Shown here: positions 34,173 through 43,186 of the stretch, one piece after another
How positions within the stretch are numbered: the first letter of the stretch is position 1
Layout of the letters: every line of letters starts with the position of its first letter
Assembly (NCBI GenBank): GCA_947259175.1
Contig: CAMYKW010000031.1
Coordinates: forward strand, 1 to 52,774
DNA from: an uncultured Gammaproteobacteria bacterium
Lineage (GTDB): Bacteria > Pseudomonadota > Gammaproteobacteria > Arenicellales > JAANXG01
DNA: 52,774 nucleotides
Direction of reading: 5' to 3'
Notes under the pieces: generated by a model
The model's database searches: none
What the model was told of the DNA's origin: nothing
What the model saw: only the letters and a program-made list of their open reading frames with translations
Made by a program: the position numbers and the translations under genes

Positions 34173-36608
34173 ATGAACACTAGCTGCCATCAATATCTCA
34201 TCAACCGAGACCCTAAAAGTGACAAGTATTCAGTATGGGAGTTCAACGCGGATTCATCGACGCTGCTGAAGAAGCTGAAAATCAAGGACAGCCACCCGGT
34301 CCCCGGCTCCCACCACATGACCCAAGTCGGTAACTATATTCTTGAGTGGAGCCCCCTCAATAGAGACCATCAATATACATACAGGCTCGTCGAGTTTGAC
34401 CCCGGTCAGCCCAATCCTCTGGGAAGTTATGATCGACAAGGAAATTGGACAGCGGCGGCGGTAAATTCCGGCAGTTGGGAAAAACGCAAGTTTTTCGGCT
34501 CCCGATCCGACTTTGCGAATCCCGGCGGCGCAGAAAAAGGTTATGAGTCCGGCGATGATGTAGTGTTGGTTTCGCTGCATAACTTTGTTCTGAATTGGAT
34601 TCCAACGTCCGGGCGAGGCACCTATCATCTGTTCAACTTCGATCATGCGAGCAAAGACCCGTTACCTAAAACAATAACCCCCCAGGGAGCTTGGCTGACC
34701 ATTCAAGATGGTCACCAACTCATACCGTGTTGCGGCTATATCATCGATTGGGAGTCCAGATCGGGCGATTACGCGATATGGCAATTTGATGCACAAGACA
34801 AGAATCCATTGAGTTTCCCGCCCATTCAACAGGGCAACTGGAAATCACTCGGCATCAACAGCAAGCACGAACTCATCGCCATCGGCAACTCCGTTCTCGA
34901 CCGAGTTAAAGCGACTGGTGAGTATCGACTGTGGGCGTTTGATCCCAACAGCGATGGCGCCCTGATTGGACCGATCAAGACCGGTAAATTGCCGAAGAGC
35001 TTCAGCAAGGATTCGATCATCACGCCGGTTGAAACCACGATTCCGGTCGACCAAAGGAACGCGCGTGTCGAAGGGACTGTGGATTTCATGCGCACAAAAA
35101 TTGAGCACGTTGTCTACTACATGATCGAGAATCGCTCTTTCGACCATGTCTGCGGGTGGCTGTACAAGAAAAATGCGCCGATAAAGGTTATTGGGCCTTC
35201 AGGTCCCTATAAAGGAGTCGACAACAAGTTCACCAACGAGTTTCGCGGCGAAGACTACCCGGTGACCCAATACAACAATGGAAAACTCAGCGAGAAGACC
35301 AAGGATGGCGAACCTTTCACTTTGGACCTGGATAAGCATGACCCCTATCACGACAACTCCGACGTGCTGAGGCAGTTGTTCTCCAAGGACATCAACGATT
35401 ATCACAACAAGAAAACACCCGACATGGGCGGCTTTGCCTGGAACAACGGCACGCAGGAAGTCATGCTGGGCTATTCGCCTGCTCAGCTGCCTGTACTGAA
35501 TGGTCTCGCCAAAAATTTTGCTGTTTCGGACGAATGGTTTTGCTCGATGCCAGGCGGTACCGATGTCAACCGCGCCTTTTCACTCACCGGATCTTCATTT
35601 GCGGAACTCAACAATTTTCAAAACGGAGTTGAATACACGGAGTGGTCCGAATACCCGCATCGGCCTTCGATATGGAAAGTCCTGTGGAGCAACGGATTCA
35701 AGGACTGGAAGATTTACAATGCAGTCGAGTGGGTGAACTGCAAATTTACCTACAATCTTTTCTTGAGAGGACAAATTCCTTCCATCGATAACCCGTTCAA
35801 GTTGGGTGACTACGCGCCGCAACTGAACCAATTCTATGACGACGCCAGGTACGGCACCTTGCCCAAATTCGCATTTCTCGAACCCAAATGGGTCGCCAGC
35901 AGCGGTTCAACGTCCTATCACCCCGGTAATGATCTGATTCCGGGAGAGCGGACCTTGAACGATATCTTTAACGCCTTACAGAATAGCCCGGCATGGGAAA
36001 AGACACTGCTGGTTATCACGTTCGATGAACACGGAGGGATGGCCGATCATGTTCCTCCACCATACGCCAAAAAACCCTTCGCTAATGATTCCGCCGGGGG
36101 ATTTGACTTCGACATCATGGGGGTTCGCGTACCCACAATTTTAGTGTCTCCGTGGATCAACAAAAACACCGTATTCCGATCTGAGACCGACACCCCCTAC
36201 GATTCTACTTCGATACTCGCCACCCTGCTGAATTGGTTGGGAATTCCCAAATCCAAATGGGGCCTCGGCGAACGCGTGAACTGTGCTCCCACCTTTGAAA
36301 GAGTCGTCCAAGCCAAGCAAGCGAGAACCGACAAGTTGTCCCTGACTCCGCCTTGGGATGCTAAATTTCCAAAACCGAAAACCGGCAATGGAGAGGACGT
36401 TGCTGCTGCACAGAGCGCGGACAGCAAGGATTTGAAGATTCACGATTTACACCGTTTAGTGGTGCCGCGAATGGTCGCCGACATGACTCCCAACATGAGC
36501 CAGGCAGAACGTGCAAAAATAACCGAGGAGATCTTGAGCAGCGCAGAGAACCAGGCGGCGCTGCACAAGCTACTGGATGAGCTGAATAAGCAATACAGTT
36601 CCACCTAG
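34173..36608 (+). CDS. Phospholipase C-type phosphoesterase with N-terminal repeat domain
   Basis: An 811-residue protein from the ATG at 34173; the reading upstream of it has no family resemblance. Residues 1 to about 290 are about five copies of a 50-60-residue repeat with a YxxWxFD...NPL...QGNW pattern, probably a small beta-propeller or lectin-like fold. Residues about 310-740 are a phosphoesterase of the PF04185 family (phospholipase C, AcpA): HVVYYMIENRSFDHV, FDEHGGMADHVPPP and VPTILVSPW. These hydrolyse phospholipids or phosphomonoesters. No Sec or Tat signal peptide is visible, unusual for this normally exported family. The coding sequence looks more AT-rich than its flanks. Confidence 0.83.
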   Translation: MNTSCHQYLINRDPKSDKYSVWEFNADSSTLLKKLKIKDSHPVPGSHHMTQVGNYILEWSPLNRDHQYTYRLVEFDPGQPNPLGSYDRQGNWTAAAVNSGSWEKRKFFGSRSDFANPGGAEKGYESGDDVVLVSLHNFVLNWIPTSGRGTYHLFNFDHASKDPLPKTITPQGAWLTIQDGHQLIPCCGYIIDWESRSGDYAIWQFDAQDKNPLSFPPIQQGNWKSLGINSKHELIAIGNSVLDRVKATGEYRLWAFDPNSDGALIGPIKTGKLPKSFSKDSIITPVETTIPVDQRNARVEGTVDFMRTKIEHVVYYMIENRSFDHVCGWLYKKNAPIKVIGPSGPYKGVDNKFTNEFRGEDYPVTQYNNGKLSEKTKDGEPFTLDLDKHDPYHDNSDVLRQLFSKDINDYHNKKTPDMGGFAWNNGTQEVMLGYSPAQLPVLNGLAKNFAVSDEWFCSMPGGTDVNRAFSLTGSSFAELNNFQNGVEYTEWSEYPHRPSIWKVLWSNGFKDWKIYNAVEWVNCKFTYNLFLRGQIPSIDNPFKLGDYAPQLNQFYDDARYGTLPKFAFLEPKWVASSGSTSYHPGNDLIPGERTLNDIFNALQNSPAWEKTLLVITFDEHGGMADHVPPPYAKKPFANDSAGGFDFDIMGVRVPTILVSPWINKNTVFRSETDTPYDSTSILATLLNWLGIPKSKWGLGERVNCAPTFERVVQAKQARTDKLSLTPPWDAKFPKPKTGNGEDVAAAQSADSKDLKIHDLHRLVVPRMVADMTPNMSQAERAKITEEILSSAENQAALHKLLDELNKQYSST

Positions 36609-36630
36609 GAGTCTGCGCGGATTGAGTTCA

Positions 36631-36650
36631 CCGCGGCGAAATCGCCGTGG
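36631..36650. terminator. Hairpin after the phosphoesterase gene
   Basis: A 9-bp stem with one mismatch and a 2-base loop (CCGCGGCGA AA TCGCCGTGG) lies 22 nt after the stop. No T-run follows, so it is only a possible terminator. Confidence 0.35.
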
Positions 36651-36840
36651 TCTGAATACGCCACAGTGGACGAGCCGGGGTCGCGGGAGTGCAAACATCA
36701 ATCCGTAAATCCGCCACTCGAGTCGGCGGATGTGTCAGCGAAGTACACGCCAAAAAAAGATTGCGTGAAGCCAATTCCCAGGTGTATGGTGGGTTATTAT
36801 CGCACGCAATCAGTCTGCGGTGAGACCCAAGGAGGTGGCC

Positions 36841-39800
36841 ATGAAGGTCCGTCAGTTCACGCGCGGCGGCGCACTCGTGCTGCTGCTGTTGGTTGCGCTC
36901 GGCGCCAACGGCAAATCCAATCAGGCGCCGCCGACCCCGGTCGATACGCCGCCCAGCGCGATGCCCCTGCAGGACTACGAGACCCAGGTCCTCTACCCGT
37001 GGCTCAAGGCGCGGGGTTATGCCCGGCCGGAGCTGGGATGGACCGTGGATTCCGGGGTACGCGATACCGGTCCGTTTATCGCCGGGAATTACTACGGCAC
37101 GCATCCCGCGGTGCGCATCTACTACTCGCCCGCGGTCAGACGATGGCTGGACGGCGGTCGATCGGGGCCGGTGCCGGACGGCGGCATCATCGTCAAGGAG
37201 ATGTTCACACCGCCGGCCGCGATCTACCGCGAAATCGCGCAGAATCCCTGGTTCGAAAAGCATCCGGACCAGTACGAGGCGCTGCTCGAGGAACTGCTGA
37301 GCGGTTGGGCGGTCCTGATTAAGGATTCCAGGGGCGATTCCAAGGACGGCTGGTTCTGGTCTTCACCCGGCAATGCCGAAACGCTGGCCAAGATGCTCGA
37401 CCCGAAGGCCGGCAACGTGGACGACTACTCGCACGTTCTGACCTCGGCGTTCGGCATCGGCACCTGCATCCGCTGCCACGCCTCGGCGGAGTCGGAAAAC
37501 ACCTTTTCCTCCAGCACCAACTTCCTGCGCGGCGCGTCGCCGCTGCAGTTCCGCGTCGACAACTCCTGGCGCACCGACGCCTACCTCGGCACCGTGTACA
37601 CCAAGATCCAAAAGTTTCTCACCGCGCGCGGCGTTCCCGAAGCGGACGCGCAGGCGCTGCTCAGCCAGCTGAACCTCCCGCAACAACAGCGCCCGTGGCG
37701 CGACGACAACGTCCCGGACATCGCCGAGTTCGTCAGCGCGCATCTGCCCCGAGCAGCCGATCCGTCGGCGGGCTTGGCGTCTGCGCCGCGCAAGGCGGGG
37801 ATCAATGCCGATTTCGTGGCCAACTTCGCCGACCTGAACCACCTCGTCGACCATCGGCTGAGCGATGCGGAGATCGATAATTTCAGCTTCCCGTTCCAGT
37901 GGTCGGATCACGTGGTGCCGAAGCCGGCGATCGAGCAAGGCGGGACCGACAATCCCAGCGAGTACATCACCTCGGACAACTGCTACGGCTGCCACGGCGG
38001 CCTCGGCGGCGCGCCGTTTGCCGTGACCATGTTCGTGCAGACCGGTCCGAAATCGGGAGACGGTTTCAACATCTCCGAGTATGGCGAGTGGCGGTGGTCG
38101 CCGATGGGACTGGCGGGCCGCGATCCGGTGTTCCATGCGCAGCTCGAGACCGAATTGATCATCCTCATGCAGGAAAACGGGCAGCTTAAGGGCGGGAAGC
38201 CGGCGACCGGCGACGTCCGCACCGCCCAGCAGGCGCTCACCGACACCTGCCTGCGCTGTCACGGCGCCATGGGCTTGAGACAAAAGGGCATCGACCAGGG
38301 CGGTGACATCCTCAATCCCCGGTTCGACGTCAACTTTTTTTACCTCACCGAACCCCTCACCGCGGCGCAAAAAGACGATCCCGATTTCAAACCGCCGGCG
38401 CACCAGGTCAATCCCCCGTCGGGCCTGGACCCCAAGGCGTTCTACGCCGCGCACGACCTGGGCGAGCTGGCGCGGGAGGGCATCAGCTGTTTGGTCTGTC
38501 ACCGCATCGCCCCGCCGGATGCGCAAATCGCCAAGCGCTGGGTGGCGGACCATCCGGCCTGGTTCGGCAAACAACCGGTGTGGAGCGACGCGTTCTTTTA
38601 TTTTCTCGGGCGGAACACCACGGGCCTGTATACACGCAATGCGGCCAATGAGCTGTACGGGCCGTTCGACGACATCAAGCTCAAGCCGATGCAGAACGCC
38701 CTCGGGATCACCCCGCGGGTGGCGCCCGCCATGCACCACGACACGCCGTTCACCTCGGACTCGGCGATGTGCGGGACTTGTCACACCATCAACCTTCCCA
38801 ACATCGGCGCGCCGGCGGGCGAAACCCCGGTCCTCACCGCCCTGGAGCCCAACCCGCACTTCAAGCATCTCTCGCACAGCGTCGAACAGGCCACCTACCT
38901 GGAGTGGCTCAACAGCGCGTTTGGGCTCGGTAAAGACAACAAAAAAGGGGACAAATTTCAAAGCTGCCAGGACTGCCACATGCCCAACCGCTTCGCGACC
39001 CTGGACAAATCGGTGGAGATCCCGCGGCTCGCCAGCCAGATCGCCACCATTCAGGGGGCGGCGTACCCCCAGTCCGAGCATCAGCTCGCGTCCGCCGATC
39101 TCGACATTAAGACGCGTCCGGACTACCGGCGTCACGAACTGGTGGGCCTCAATGCGTTCATGATCGAGATGTTCAAACAGTTTCCTGAGGTGCTGGGCGT
39201 GTCCCCGGGCGATTACGAGACCGGGGCCGTCACCGGCGCCGATTTTGCGATTGAAAACATGCTGCTCTCCGCCCGCGAGGGTCGGGTCGCGACCGTGACC
39301 TTGAATTCCGCCACGGTGGGCGACACCGAGCTGGCGGTCGATGTCACGATCGCCAACAAGACCGGCCATCGCTTTCCCAGCGGTGTCACCTTCCGGCGCG
39401 CGTTCCTCGAGCTGCTGGTGCTGGATGAGCAAGGCCGGGTGATCTGGAGCTCCGGCCGCACCAATTCCGCCGGCGTGATCGTCGACCGTCACGGCCGTCC
39501 GCTGGCAACGGAGTTCCTCAACCACAAGGCAAGCGACAAAGATTCGATCGCCCAATACCAGCCCAACCACCAGACGATCCGCAGCGACCGGCAGGTGCAG
39601 ATCTATGAAGAACTCATCACCAACGCCGCCAACGAATTCACCACCAGCTTCATCCACCGGGTGCATCACATCAAGGATAACCGGCTGCCGCCCGAGGGCG
39701 CGGTCAATGCCAAGACCTTTGCCGGGCAGACGGCGGATGCCGGTATCGGGGACCAGGGTCAGCTGCTGTTCGAATTCATGAAGGCAACCGAACCCGAAGG

Positions 39801-40143
39801 CGCGAGCGTCATCGGCGGAACGGATCCGAACGGCGCACGGTTCGACGCGGACACCGACTTCACCGCGAGCCCCAACGACGGCGCCGATCGCCTGCGCTAC
39901 GACATCCCCGTTAGCCAACTCAACGGGCGTCCGGCCTCGGTCCGGGCGACGCTGTACTCCCAGTCGCTGATGCCGGCCTGGTTCCATCAAAGGTTCTCGT
40001 TGGCGAACGCCGCCAAGGCGGCGGGCTACAACACGCCGGAGACCGACCGGCTGTACTATCTTGCCAGCCGTTTGAACCTGGAGGGCACCGCCATTCAAGA
40101 CTGGAAACTCGAGATCGACAGCGACAGACTGATCATCGAATAG
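36841..40143 (+). CDS. Hexaheme cytochrome c, large exported
   Basis: An 1100-residue protein from the ATG at 36841, served by AAGGAGG 8 nt upstream. A signal peptide is visible (FTRGGALVLLLLVALGANG). Six CxxCH haem c motifs occur at residues 209, 381, 470, 550, 644 and 709 (CIRCH, CYGCH, CLRCH, CLVCH, CGTCH, CQDCH), so it should act in the periplasm or at the surface as an electron carrier or oxidoreductase. The last 300 residues contain a beta-sandwich-like segment NKTGHRFPSGVTFRRAFLEL with GRVIWSSGRT, which I have seen in large multihaem cytochromes of unknown function. No membrane porin or quinol partner gene is adjacent, so its redox partner is unknown. Confidence 0.87.
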   Translation: MKVRQFTRGGALVLLLLVALGANGKSNQAPPTPVDTPPSAMPLQDYETQVLYPWLKARGYARPELGWTVDSGVRDTGPFIAGNYYGTHPAVRIYYSPAVRRWLDGGRSGPVPDGGIIVKEMFTPPAAIYREIAQNPWFEKHPDQYEALLEELLSGWAVLIKDSRGDSKDGWFWSSPGNAETLAKMLDPKAGNVDDYSHVLTSAFGIGTCIRCHASAESENTFSSSTNFLRGASPLQFRVDNSWRTDAYLGTVYTKIQKFLTARGVPEADAQALLSQLNLPQQQRPWRDDNVPDIAEFVSAHLPRAADPSAGLASAPRKAGINADFVANFADLNHLVDHRLSDAEIDNFSFPFQWSDHVVPKPAIEQGGTDNPSEYITSDNCYGCHGGLGGAPFAVTMFVQTGPKSGDGFNISEYGEWRWSPMGLAGRDPVFHAQLETELIILMQENGQLKGGKPATGDVRTAQQALTDTCLRCHGAMGLRQKGIDQGGDILNPRFDVNFFYLTEPLTAAQKDDPDFKPPAHQVNPPSGLDPKAFYAAHDLGELAREGISCLVCHRIAPPDAQIAKRWVADHPAWFGKQPVWSDAFFYFLGRNTTGLYTRNAANELYGPFDDIKLKPMQNALGITPRVAPAMHHDTPFTSDSAMCGTCHTINLPNIGAPAGETPVLTALEPNPHFKHLSHSVEQATYLEWLNSAFGLGKDNKKGDKFQSCQDCHMPNRFATLDKSVEIPRLASQIATIQGAAYPQSEHQLASADLDIKTRPDYRRHELVGLNAFMIEMFKQFPEVLGVSPGDYETGAVTGADFAIENMLLSAREGRVATVTLNSATVGDTELAVDVTIANKTGHRFPSGVTFRRAFLELLVLDEQGRVIWSSGRTNSAGVIVDRHGRPLATEFLNHKASDKDSIAQYQPNHQTIRSDRQVQIYEELITNAANEFTTSFIHRVHHIKDNRLPPEGAVNAKTFAGQTADAGIGDQGQLLFEFMKATEPEGASVIGGTDPNGARFDADTDFTASPNDGADRLRYDIPVSQLNGRPASVRATLYSQSLMPAWFHQRFSLANAAKAAGYNTPETDRLYYLASRLNLEGTAIQDWKLEIDSDRLIIE

Positions 40144-40313
40144 ACGGTGTCATCCGCACAAATCCGCTCTGACTCACTCGGGACGAGTAACTAGCCCACA
40201 ACCGGTTCGATCGAGGTCACAGGCGACCGTGGATCGAATTCACGACCGCGACACCCGACGATCGTCCCGCTCTATCGTCGCTGAAAATTATTGCTTGTTG
40301 AACGGCGCGAAGT

Positions 40314-40334
40314 TAGCCCGCATTTCTCACCAGG
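40314..40334 (+). repeat. 21-bp direct repeat, copy 2
   Basis: Same 21 bases, same orientation as 24888-24908, in the gap after the hexaheme cytochrome and seven bases short of the end of the Rieske-TPP gene. The pair encloses the kinase-cyclase to cytochrome block (about 15.4 kb). Confidence 0.85.
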
Positions 40335-40340
40335 ATCCCA

Positions 40341-42323
40341 TCAGATGAGTTCAGCATCGGTCATGATTTCCACCAACGCGGGTCCGTTGTGAGCCAGTGC
40401 CTCGTCCAATGCCGCCTTCAGTTTGTCCGCTGTCTTTACGCGCACGCCATGGGCGCCGCACAGTTTCGCGAAGGTGGCGAAATTGGGATTGTGCAGGTCG
40501 GTTTGCCATACGGGCCATTCGCCGGCGCGCTGCTCTTTCGTGATCTTGCCGAGCTGCGCGTTGTTCAGCAGCACGTGGGTGATGTTCATGTCGTACTTCA
40601 CGGCCGTCGTGAAATCGCCCAGGTACTGGCCGAAGCCGCCGTCGCCGCTGACCGAGATCACTTTGCGCCCCTGGTACTCGTCCTGGTCCTGCGTCGCGGC
40701 CCACGCGCCCATCGCAGCGGGGAATGCGAAGCCGATCGAACCTAAATAGCCCGACATCAAAACGCGCTGGCCCTTGCACTCGAAGTAGCGGCCAAAGGAA
40801 TACGTGTTGTTGCCGACGTCGACCGCGATGACCGCATCGTCCGGCACGGCATCGGTCAGCGCGGCAAACACGGCTGCCGAGCCGAGGCCTTTGCCCCGGT
40901 CATCGGCGAGGCGACTGGTCTTTTCCTCGCGCCAGATCGCCCAGCGCTCTGAGAGCTCGGGCCGCTGATCGACGGTGTGGACGACATCGCCAAGCTCGGC
41001 GGCCAGGCGTTTGGCCGTGACGCCGATCTCGCCCCAGACCGGAACGGCCACGCTGTGGAACTTGCCCAGCGCCATGCGATCGAAATCGACCTGGATGATC
41101 GGCCGTTTCGGCGTAATCCCCGTGTGATTCGAGAACGAGGAGCCGAACGCGAGGATCAGGTCGCACTCGTTCATGAACCAACTCGCCACCGGGGTGCCCG
41201 AGCGCCCGAGGACGCCCGCCGCCAAAGGATGACGATCATTGATCTGCCCTTTTGCCTTGAACGTCGTCAGCACCGGCGCGTTGAGCTGCTCCGCCAACGC
41301 AATGACTGCAGGCATCGCGTCGCGCGCGCCGTAGCCGACGATGACGATCGGCCGTTTCGATGCGCCGATCAGCGTTTTCGCTGCCGCCAGCGCTTGCTCG
41401 TCCGGCGCAATCTCAGGCAGAGCGATCCTCCCCTCAGGGCCCGATGCGCTTGCCGATTCGGCGGCCGGCAATGTCTGCACGTCGTCGGGAAAGATCAGGT
41501 GCGCGACGTCGCGGTCGACGATCGCATTCTTGCACGCCAGCGCCATCAGCTCCGCGTGCTTCGACGTGTGCAGCACCGTCTGGCTGAAGCGTGCGACCGG
41601 GGCGAACGCCGAATGCAGGTCGATCTCCTGGAATGCGCCCGGACCCAGGACCTGCACGTCGACCTGTCCCGTCAATGCGAGCACCGGCGCGCGGTCGACT
41701 TTGGCGTCCCACAGGCCCGTCATCAAGTTCGTCGCGCCCGGCCCGGCGATGGTCAGGCAGGCTGCGGGCTTGCCGGTCAATTTCGCGTAGCCGGAGCACG
41801 CGAATGCCGCCGCGCCTTCATGGCGGATGCCGTAATAGTTGAGGCGGCCTTTTTGCTGTTCGAGGCGCAGCGCATCCGCCAGACCCAGATTCGAGTGCCC
41901 GACCATGCCGAACACGCTGCTGACGCCCCAGTTGGTCATCGTCTGGGCCATCACGTCAGTGACGGTCTTCTCGCGTACCGGCTCGGGCTCGAGGCCGACG
42001 TAGATGCCGTCGTCACGGACTTCGATCGGATACAGCTTCTGACCGCTGTCCCGGTGGCCGCCCGGCGGTAACCCGGTCTTTGGATCGAAGTCCCAGCCGT
42101 GCCACGGGCAGCGCAGCCAGCACTGCCCATCGACGCCGATTTCGACGGAGCCTTCGCCGAGCGGGCCGCCCTGGTGCGGGCAGCGGTTGTCCATGGCGGT
42201 GTAATCGCCGTCGATATTCGTCAGCGCCATCGAATGTACACCGGCGGTCACGGTCTTGACGCGGCCGGAAGGCAGTTCATCGAGACCGGCCACCCGATGC
42301 CAGTTCAGTTGCTGTTCGCCCAT
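40341..42323 (-). CDS. TPP-dependent enzyme with N-terminal Rieske domain
   Basis: A 660-residue fusion from the ATG at 42323. Residues 1-115 are a Rieske [2Fe-2S] domain: Cys48-x-His50 (CPHQGG) and Cys72-x2-His75 (CPWHGWDFD). Residues 120-660 are a TPP enzyme of the pyruvate oxidase/acetolactate synthase type: YYGIRHEGAAAF with the TPP-activating Glu, a central domain, and SGDGGFGQYLGDF ending in LLNN, the TPP/Mg motif. The reaction is unknown; a decarboxylation feeding electrons into the Rieske cluster is plausible. An in-frame start 153 nt upstream lies within the preceding gene and is rejected. It is the last gene of a three-gene operon, 14 nt after the DUF5996-like gene. Confidence 0.85.
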   Translation of the reverse strand: MGEQQLNWHRVAGLDELPSGRVKTVTAGVHSMALTNIDGDYTAMDNRCPHQGGPLGEGSVEIGVDGQCWLRCPWHGWDFDPKTGLPPGGHRDSGQKLYPIEVRDDGIYVGLEPEPVREKTVTDVMAQTMTNWGVSSVFGMVGHSNLGLADALRLEQQKGRLNYYGIRHEGAAAFACSGYAKLTGKPAACLTIAGPGATNLMTGLWDAKVDRAPVLALTGQVDVQVLGPGAFQEIDLHSAFAPVARFSQTVLHTSKHAELMALACKNAIVDRDVAHLIFPDDVQTLPAAESASASGPEGRIALPEIAPDEQALAAAKTLIGASKRPIVIVGYGARDAMPAVIALAEQLNAPVLTTFKAKGQINDRHPLAAGVLGRSGTPVASWFMNECDLILAFGSSFSNHTGITPKRPIIQVDFDRMALGKFHSVAVPVWGEIGVTAKRLAAELGDVVHTVDQRPELSERWAIWREEKTSRLADDRGKGLGSAAVFAALTDAVPDDAVIAVDVGNNTYSFGRYFECKGQRVLMSGYLGSIGFAFPAAMGAWAATQDQDEYQGRKVISVSGDGGFGQYLGDFTTAVKYDMNITHVLLNNAQLGKITKEQRAGEWPVWQTDLHNPNFATFAKLCGAHGVRVKTADKLKAALDEALAHNGPALVEIMTDAELI

Positions 42324-42337
42324 TGCGCTCGCCCCTG

Positions 42338-43174
42338 TTATTCGTTGGTTGCCAGATGGGTCCGGCCCGCCGCCAGCAACCTCGACCAGAGCCCCTGCAG
42401 GTACCCGGCCGGGTCGTTCACTGCGACGAGATCCTTGTATAACAGTACCGCGCCGCTGAAGCCCTCGCTCTTCCACGTCGTGCCCGCCGGCAGTTCAATC
42501 TCCGGCAGCGCGTCGGGCAGCGGGTAGGCGGTGATATAGAAATACGGCGCCTCGATGCCTTCATCACCGTATACGAAACCGAAGTTCATTTGCTTGTCCG
42601 CGTACTCCTCGTCCGCCGGATCCTGATCCGGGACTTTGTGCCCGGGCAGCCAGATCATCGATAGATCGAAATGGTGCGGCCAGACCTGTATCGGGCTGGT
42701 CTCTTCCCGGATCCCGGCGCGAAAGTCCTCGAGTGCGGCGGTGACCGAGGCGAGTGCCCGTTGCAGCCCGATCGCCTGCTCGCCGGTATAGCCGCCGAAA
42801 TGCTCTTCCGCCCGGACCTTGTCACCCGGTGCGAGCGAGGGGTCGACACCGATCGCGACGAGCGTTTCGTCGAGATAGGACGCAACGCTCGCGGCCGACT
42901 GGCCGCTCAGGTCGTGGGTAATGTCTTTATCGGCCGTCCGCACCTTAAGTCGACTCGCGATAAAATCGAGCTCGAGCTCGAAGTCGACGCCGGCGTGCAC
43001 GACGCCCGTCGTCAGTCCCGCCAGCGACGGTCTGAGACTCGCGTGCCACCAGTGCTTCCTGCGTGCTCTGGTCGGACTGAGCCAGCCACCGAGCACGCGT
43101 GCATAGGCGTGCAGCGCGTCGCGCGTCGCACGTATGGCGCCGGCATCGAGTTCCGGAAATCGTTGCGTGGTCAT
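42338..43174 (-). CDS. DUF5996-like protein
   Basis: A 278-residue cytoplasmic protein. HWWHASLRPSLAGLTTGVV, FELELDFIASRLKVRT and SPIQVWPHHFDLSMIWLPG match the pattern of DUF5996 proteins, whose function is unknown; conserved Trp and His clusters (HWWH, WPHHFD) suggest a ligand or metal site. GAGGA lies about 8 nt before the ATG. It is 12 nt after the Rieske-GltB-like gene and 14 nt before the Rieske-TPP gene, so it must be made with both and may assist or regulate them. Confidence 0.65.
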   Translation of the reverse strand: MTTQRFPELDAGAIRATRDALHAYARVLGGWLSPTRARRKHWWHASLRPSLAGLTTGVVHAGVDFELELDFIASRLKVRTADKDITHDLSGQSAASVASYLDETLVAIGVDPSLAPGDKVRAEEHFGGYTGEQAIGLQRALASVTAALEDFRAGIREETSPIQVWPHHFDLSMIWLPGHKVPDQDPADEEYADKQMNFGFVYGDEGIEAPYFYITAYPLPDALPEIELPAGTTWKSEGFSGAVLLYKDLVAVNDPAGYLQGLWSRLLAAGRTHLATNE

Positions 43175-43186
43175 GGGATGTCCTCG

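Noticed and set aside
37363-40098. Minus-strand open frame of 911 codons opposite the hexaheme cytochrome
   Set aside because: The plus strand has six haem motifs, a signal peptide and a ribosome site. The antisense frame is a by-product of high GC third positions and shows no family motif.
40977-42071. Plus-strand open frame of 364 codons opposite the Rieske-TPP gene
   Set aside because: Arg-rich shadow with no motif; the minus strand carries clear TPP and Rieske motifs.
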